64,000 nucleotides of DNA. Source: Erysipelotrichaceae bacterium (GTDB lineage Bacteria; Bacillota_I; Bacilli_A; Erysipelotrichales; Erysipelotrichaceae). Positions 60,148-64,000 of this stretch are shown piece by piece. The notes below the pieces were generated by a model. It was not told the origin of the DNA. It saw only the letters and a list, made by a program, of their open reading frames with translations, and searched no databases. How positions within the stretch are numbered: position 1 is the stretch's first letter; the number at the start of each line of letters is the position of its first letter. The translations under genes were made by a program, and so were the position numbers. The DNA lies in the NCBI GenBank assembly GCA_029974225.1, contig JARKSP010000008.1, positions 1 through 64,000 on the forward strand, in the 5' to 3' direction.

Positions 60148-61569
60148 TTAAACCAGTTTTCTGTATAAGTCTTTATACTTCTTCGCTGAAAACTGCCAGC
60201 TGATATCCTTCTTCATCGCACTTCTTACCAGCTTTTTCCAATCATTCGGTTTGTAGTAATAGGTGTGAATTGCATATTTCAAGACATGAACCAGCTCATC
60301 ACCGTTGAAGTTCTTAAATGAGAATCCGGTTCCTGTCTTATCATATTCGTTATAAGGAATAACAGTATCTCTTAATCCGCCCGTTTCTCTAACCAGTGGC
60401 AGTGTTCCATATCTCATTGAAATGAGCTGCGAAATCCCACATGGTTCAAACAGTGATGGCATCAGGAACAGATCAACACCGGCATAAACATCATGAGCCA
60501 GTTCTTCAGAATAGCCGCAATAGAATACTGCTCTATGAGGGTAATCATACTCAATTCTCTTGAACTGGTTTTCAATGTAGCTGTCACCAGTTCCCAGAAT
60601 TACCAGCTGAATATCCTGACCCATTATCTGGCTCATTCTTTCAATCAGTAACGCTGCTCCCTTTTGCCAGGTCAGTCTTGAAACCATTCCTACCAGCATG
60701 ACATCGTCAGCTACTCTTAGGCCTAAGCGTTTCTGCAGTTCTTTCTTACATTTTTTCTTGTTTGCCAGAGCATTTACACTATAGTTAGCCGGAATGTACT
60801 TATCAGTTTTAGGATTCCAGATTTCTGTGTCAATGCCGTTAACAATGCCTACCAGATCTGCTTCTCTGCTCTTTAAAACATGCTGCATTCTTTCACCGAA
60901 TTCTTCTGTCAGTATTTCTTTGGCATAACTTTCACTTACAGTAGTGACTTTATCCGCATAGGTGATAGCAGCTTTCATAAAGCTGACACCATCGTCGAAC
61001 TTAATATCTCCGTATTGGTAGAATTTGTAATCCAGATTGAAATATCTGGTAATTTCTTTTGGATAATTACCTTGAAACAGCAGATTATGAATGGTGTAGA
61101 CATGCTTGATTTTGTGATATTTCTTATCACGATATTCCTGTTTACATAGAATTGGAATCATTCCGGTATGCCAGTCATGGCTATGGATAATGTCTACTTC
61201 AAATGGTAACAGTGGAAGCATTTCCAAAACGGCTTTGTTGTAGAAAGCAAATCTTTCGCCATCGTCAACAAATCCATACATTCCATCACGGTTGAAATAA
61301 TCGTCCTGTCTGATGAAATAATAATCAATTCCGTTCAAGCCTGTGTGATATAGTAAAGCTTCCTTATCAATTAAGCCGGATTGGACATGGAAACCGCCAA
61401 CTTCTTCAAGTTCGAAATTGTCCATGATTTTTTTGTATAAAGGCATTACTACCGCAACTTTAAACTCATGGTCATTGATGCATTGCGGTAATGAGCCGAT
61501 AACGTCAGCCAATCCACCAGACTTAATGAAAGGTAAACCTTCGCTAGCCGCAAATAATACACCCTTCAT
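60148..61569 (-). CDS. glgA: glycogen synthase
   Basis: ASEGLPFIKSGGLADVIGSLP; PSLFEPCGISQLISMRYGTLPLVRETGGLRDTV. Confidence 0.97.
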   Translation of the reverse strand: MKGVLFAASEGLPFIKSGGLADVIGSLPQCINDHEFKVAVVMPLYKKIMDNFELEEVGGFHVQSGLIDKEALLYHTGLNGIDYYFIRQDDYFNRDGMYGFVDDGERFAFYNKAVLEMLPLLPFEVDIIHSHDWHTGMIPILCKQEYRDKKYHKIKHVYTIHNLLFQGNYPKEITRYFNLDYKFYQYGDIKFDDGVSFMKAAITYADKVTTVSESYAKEILTEEFGERMQHVLKSREADLVGIVNGIDTEIWNPKTDKYIPANYSVNALANKKKCKKELQKRLGLRVADDVMLVGMVSRLTWQKGAALLIERMSQIMGQDIQLVILGTGDSYIENQFKRIEYDYPHRAVFYCGYSEELAHDVYAGVDLFLMPSLFEPCGISQLISMRYGTLPLVRETGGLRDTVIPYNEYDKTGTGFSFKNFNGDELVHVLKYAIHTYYYKPNDWKKLVRSAMKKDISWQFSAKKYKDLYRKLV

Positions 61570-61571
61570 AG

Positions 61572-62690
61572 CTATACAGTGTCTCCTTCTCTGACATATC
61601 CAATCTGTTCATCATCACCGGCAATCTCTTTGTTTACCAGTATTTTCGCGCCCTGGTCAATAACCGCCTTTTCAATTATTGCACCTTCGCCAATTATTAC
61701 ATTAGATAAAATTACCGAGTCTTTGACTACTGCTCCTTTTTTGATTTTTACCGCTCTTCCCAGGATGCTGTTTTCAATTTTCCCCTGAACTACACAGCCG
61801 TTTGCGACCATGCAGTTTTTAACTTCCGCTCTTGCCGTGTAATGAGCAGGAGGAGAATCGTTGGTCTTGGTGTAAATTGGCCAATCCTTATCAAATAAGT
61901 CTTTTGCCTTTTCATAATTAACCAAGTCTATGTTCGTGTAATAATATTCCTCTAGAGAATTGACGCAAGCTAAATAGCCTTCATATTTGTATCCCTGAAT
62001 ATTGATATATTTGATGTTGTCATCATTCGCCAGGAAAGCTCCGATTGTATAAGCAGATGAACGGCGGGTAGCTTCGTCAATTAAATCCAGCAGGAAATCC
62101 TTATGCATGACATATGTTTCTAAAGAGATGTTTTTAACGCTGGTAGAGCCATGACTGACTTTCATCAGCACTACTCTGTTGTTGATTAAGTCAAATTCCT
62201 CACATCCGATGAAACGCTTGTGACCATCATCGACCTGTTTGTAGACCGCAGTTACATCAGCACCGGTTTTAATATGCTGTTCGACAACATCCTGATAATT
62301 GATTCTGCAAATCATATAGCTAGGAGCGATAACCACATATTCCTGATTAGACTCCTTGATAAATGATGAGTACTGCTTTAATAAATTGATATCTGTAAAA
62401 TATAGTTTATTTGTGATGTTTTTATCTGAATATAGAATCTGAAAAGAGCCACTCTTTGAGTTGATGTTATAATGTGAGCCAATTCCAATATGTTCAATCA
62501 GTGATCTTGGTTTTTCTCTGACCAAAACCTTGATATGGTCCATTCCTGAATTAACCATATTACTTAAAACGAAGTCAACAATGCGATATCTTCCCAAGAA
62601 AGACATTGCTGGAATTGAGCGGAAATTAGATAATCCTTCAATTCTCACTCTTTCATCTTCAAAATTAACAATACCTAAAATATCTTTCAT
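61572..62690 (-). CDS. glgD: glucose-1-phosphate adenylyltransferase regulatory-type subunit
   Basis: MKDILGIVNFEDERVRIEGLSNFRSIPAMSFLGRYRIVDFVLSNM; lacks the GGxGTRL loop. Confidence 0.92.
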   Translation of the reverse strand: MKDILGIVNFEDERVRIEGLSNFRSIPAMSFLGRYRIVDFVLSNMVNSGMDHIKVLVREKPRSLIEHIGIGSHYNINSKSGSFQILYSDKNITNKLYFTDINLLKQYSSFIKESNQEYVVIAPSYMICRINYQDVVEQHIKTGADVTAVYKQVDDGHKRFIGCEEFDLINNRVVLMKVSHGSTSVKNISLETYVMHKDFLLDLIDEATRRSSAYTIGAFLANDDNIKYINIQGYKYEGYLACVNSLEEYYYTNIDLVNYEKAKDLFDKDWPIYTKTNDSPPAHYTARAEVKNCMVANGCVVQGKIENSILGRAVKIKKGAVVKDSVILSNVIIGEGAIIEKAVIDQGAKILVNKEIAGDDEQIGYVREGDTV

Positions 62691-62691
62691 C

Positions 62692-63813
62692 TTAATTTAC
62701 CTCCCTTGAAGTGAATAACTCAATTTTGTCATCACTACCAACAACTTCATTTTCAAGGATTAGTTGTCTTTCTCCGACAATGCAGTTTTTAATTTTTGCA
62801 CCTCTTTTAACTACTGATTCAGGCATAATTACTGAATTAATAACTTCTGCTCCTTTTTCAATTACTACATCTCTAAACAGGACACTGTTGACGACTGTAC
62901 CATCAACAACACACCCCTGGTTAATGCTGCTTCCTTTTAAAGTTGCATTTGGTCCAATGAACTGAGGAGTGGTTGGAACATCTTCGCTATAGATTTTCCA
63001 GCTTTCATCATCCAATTTCAGCGGGTCACCTTGAGCCAGCAGGTCCATATGAGCCTGCCACAGAGAATCAACTGTTCCGACGTCTTTCCAATAACCGGCA
63101 AACGGATAAGCAAACAGACGTTTGCCTTCATTTAAGAGGTTAGGAATAATATTTTTACCGAAGTCATGAGCACTATCTTTTCTAGGACAGTTTTCTATCA
63201 ATGCGTTTTTAAGAACATCGAAATTGAAGATATAAATACCCAGACTAGCCAGGTTGTTTTTTGGTACCGGAGGTTTTACTTCAAACTCTTAAATACTATA
63301 ATCTTTATTAGTATTCATGATACCAAAACGAGTTGCTTCTTCAAATGTAACGGTCAATCCAGCGATTGTCAGATCCGCATTGTTTTCTTTATGGAAGTCC
63401 AGCATATGGTCATAATCCATTTTGTAGATGTGGTCCCCTGATAAAATCAGGACATATTCAGGGTTATACTGATCCATAAAGTCAAGATTCTGGTAAATAG
63501 CATCTGCTGTACCCATATAAAGGCTAAATCCGGTTACCTTTTCACGAGGGTTCAAAACAAACGTTCCTCTATCCCTGCCATCAAGTCCCCAATGCGATGC
63601 TTGAGAAACGTACGAATTCAGAATAATTGATTCGTACTGAGTTAAAACTCCAACATATCTAATTTTAGAGTTTGCGCAGTTGCTTAATGGGAAGTCTATT
63701 ATTCGGTACTTTCCACCAAAATGAACTGCCGGTTTAGCGGCTTTTTCGGTTAGTTCCATTAGACGGGTTCCTCTTCCACCTGCTAAAATCATTGCCAACA
63801 TTTCTGTTTTCAT
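62692..63813 (-). pseudogene. glgC: glucose-1-phosphate adenylyltransferase interrupted by an in-frame TAA
   Basis: ORFs 63289..63879 and 62692..63201 are in the same frame; reading continues ...[49 protein letters not shown] at 63289-63291. Confidence 0.88.
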
Positions 63814-63867
63814 AATAACATCCTTTCTTAAAATTTTTATTAATAGATTGTTAATCTGTATATAACC

Positions 63868-63896
63868 ATTATAAACCACAATTAATTATTTAACAA
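63868..63896 (-). promoter_or_regulatory. promoter of glgC-glgD-glgA
   Basis: Minus strand TTGTTA - 17 nt - TATAAT. Confidence 0.7.
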
Positions 63897-64000
63897 AGCT
63901 ATTTCGCACTAAAGATACAAAGTGCAGCGAACCGGTTACAATAAGGGTCTTGTTTTTTGTAAGCGCATACCTGACAGCCTGTAAATAGTCATGGCAGACC
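63886..64000 (-). CDS. folC: folylpolyglutamate synthase C-terminus (partial)
   Basis: Minus strand VCHDYLQAVRYALTKNKTLIVTGSLHFVSLVRNSFVK*; FolC-type GSLxxVSxVR ending. Confidence 0.75.
   Translation of the reverse strand, partial: VCHDYLQAVRYALTKNKTLIVTGSLHFVSLVRNSFVK

Noticed and set aside
62692-63201. C-terminal glgC ORF as an independent gene
   Set aside because: Its called start is an internal TTG without RBS, and GlgC-like coding continues upstream of it to the TAA.
63289-63291. TAA reassigned or read through as a sense codon genome-wide
   Set aside because: TAA is used as a normal terminal stop by other genes here (for example the genes ending at 28963 and 30521), so reassignment is not supported; a local mutation or error is simpler.

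Overview
AT-rich, low-GC Gram-positive-type chromosome segment (Bacillota/Erysipelotrichia-like by gene content; taxonomy is inference). It is mostly housekeeping and carbohydrate-metabolism genes on the minus strand. Contents from left to right: a probable 3' end of an IS transposase; a repeat-containing lipoprotein; serine hydrolase, PfkB kinase and PTS EIIA; the str operon (rpsL-rpsG-fusA-tuf); an amidohydrolase; a complete opp operon; an ABC importer of unknown substrate with an insertion-bearing ATPase; small membrane/zinc-ribbon proteins; an alpha-glucan/galactan locus (malQ, two GH53, GH13, malEFG-type importer, MsmX-type ATPase); a compact four-gene cluster (GH53, mini zinc ribbon, split unknown-domain protein, phospholipase C-like/GNAT fusion); a metal P-type ATPase operon with an ArsR regulator and a clear operator; maf-uvrB; ftsE-ftsX-M23-S41; surface and membrane proteins; an antiporter with a divergent LysR gene; glycogen genes glgA-glgD-glgC; and the C-terminus of folC. 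Main anomalies: glgC carries an in-frame TAA; a G7 tract splits one ~640 aa protein into two ORFs; an ABC ATPase has a ~125 aa insertion before its signature motif; a ZnPLC-like domain is fused to GNAT; and perfect hairpins lie at all three solute-binding-protein/permease junctions. No tRNA, rRNA or CRISPR array was seen. No complete unknown defence-type system was recognised.
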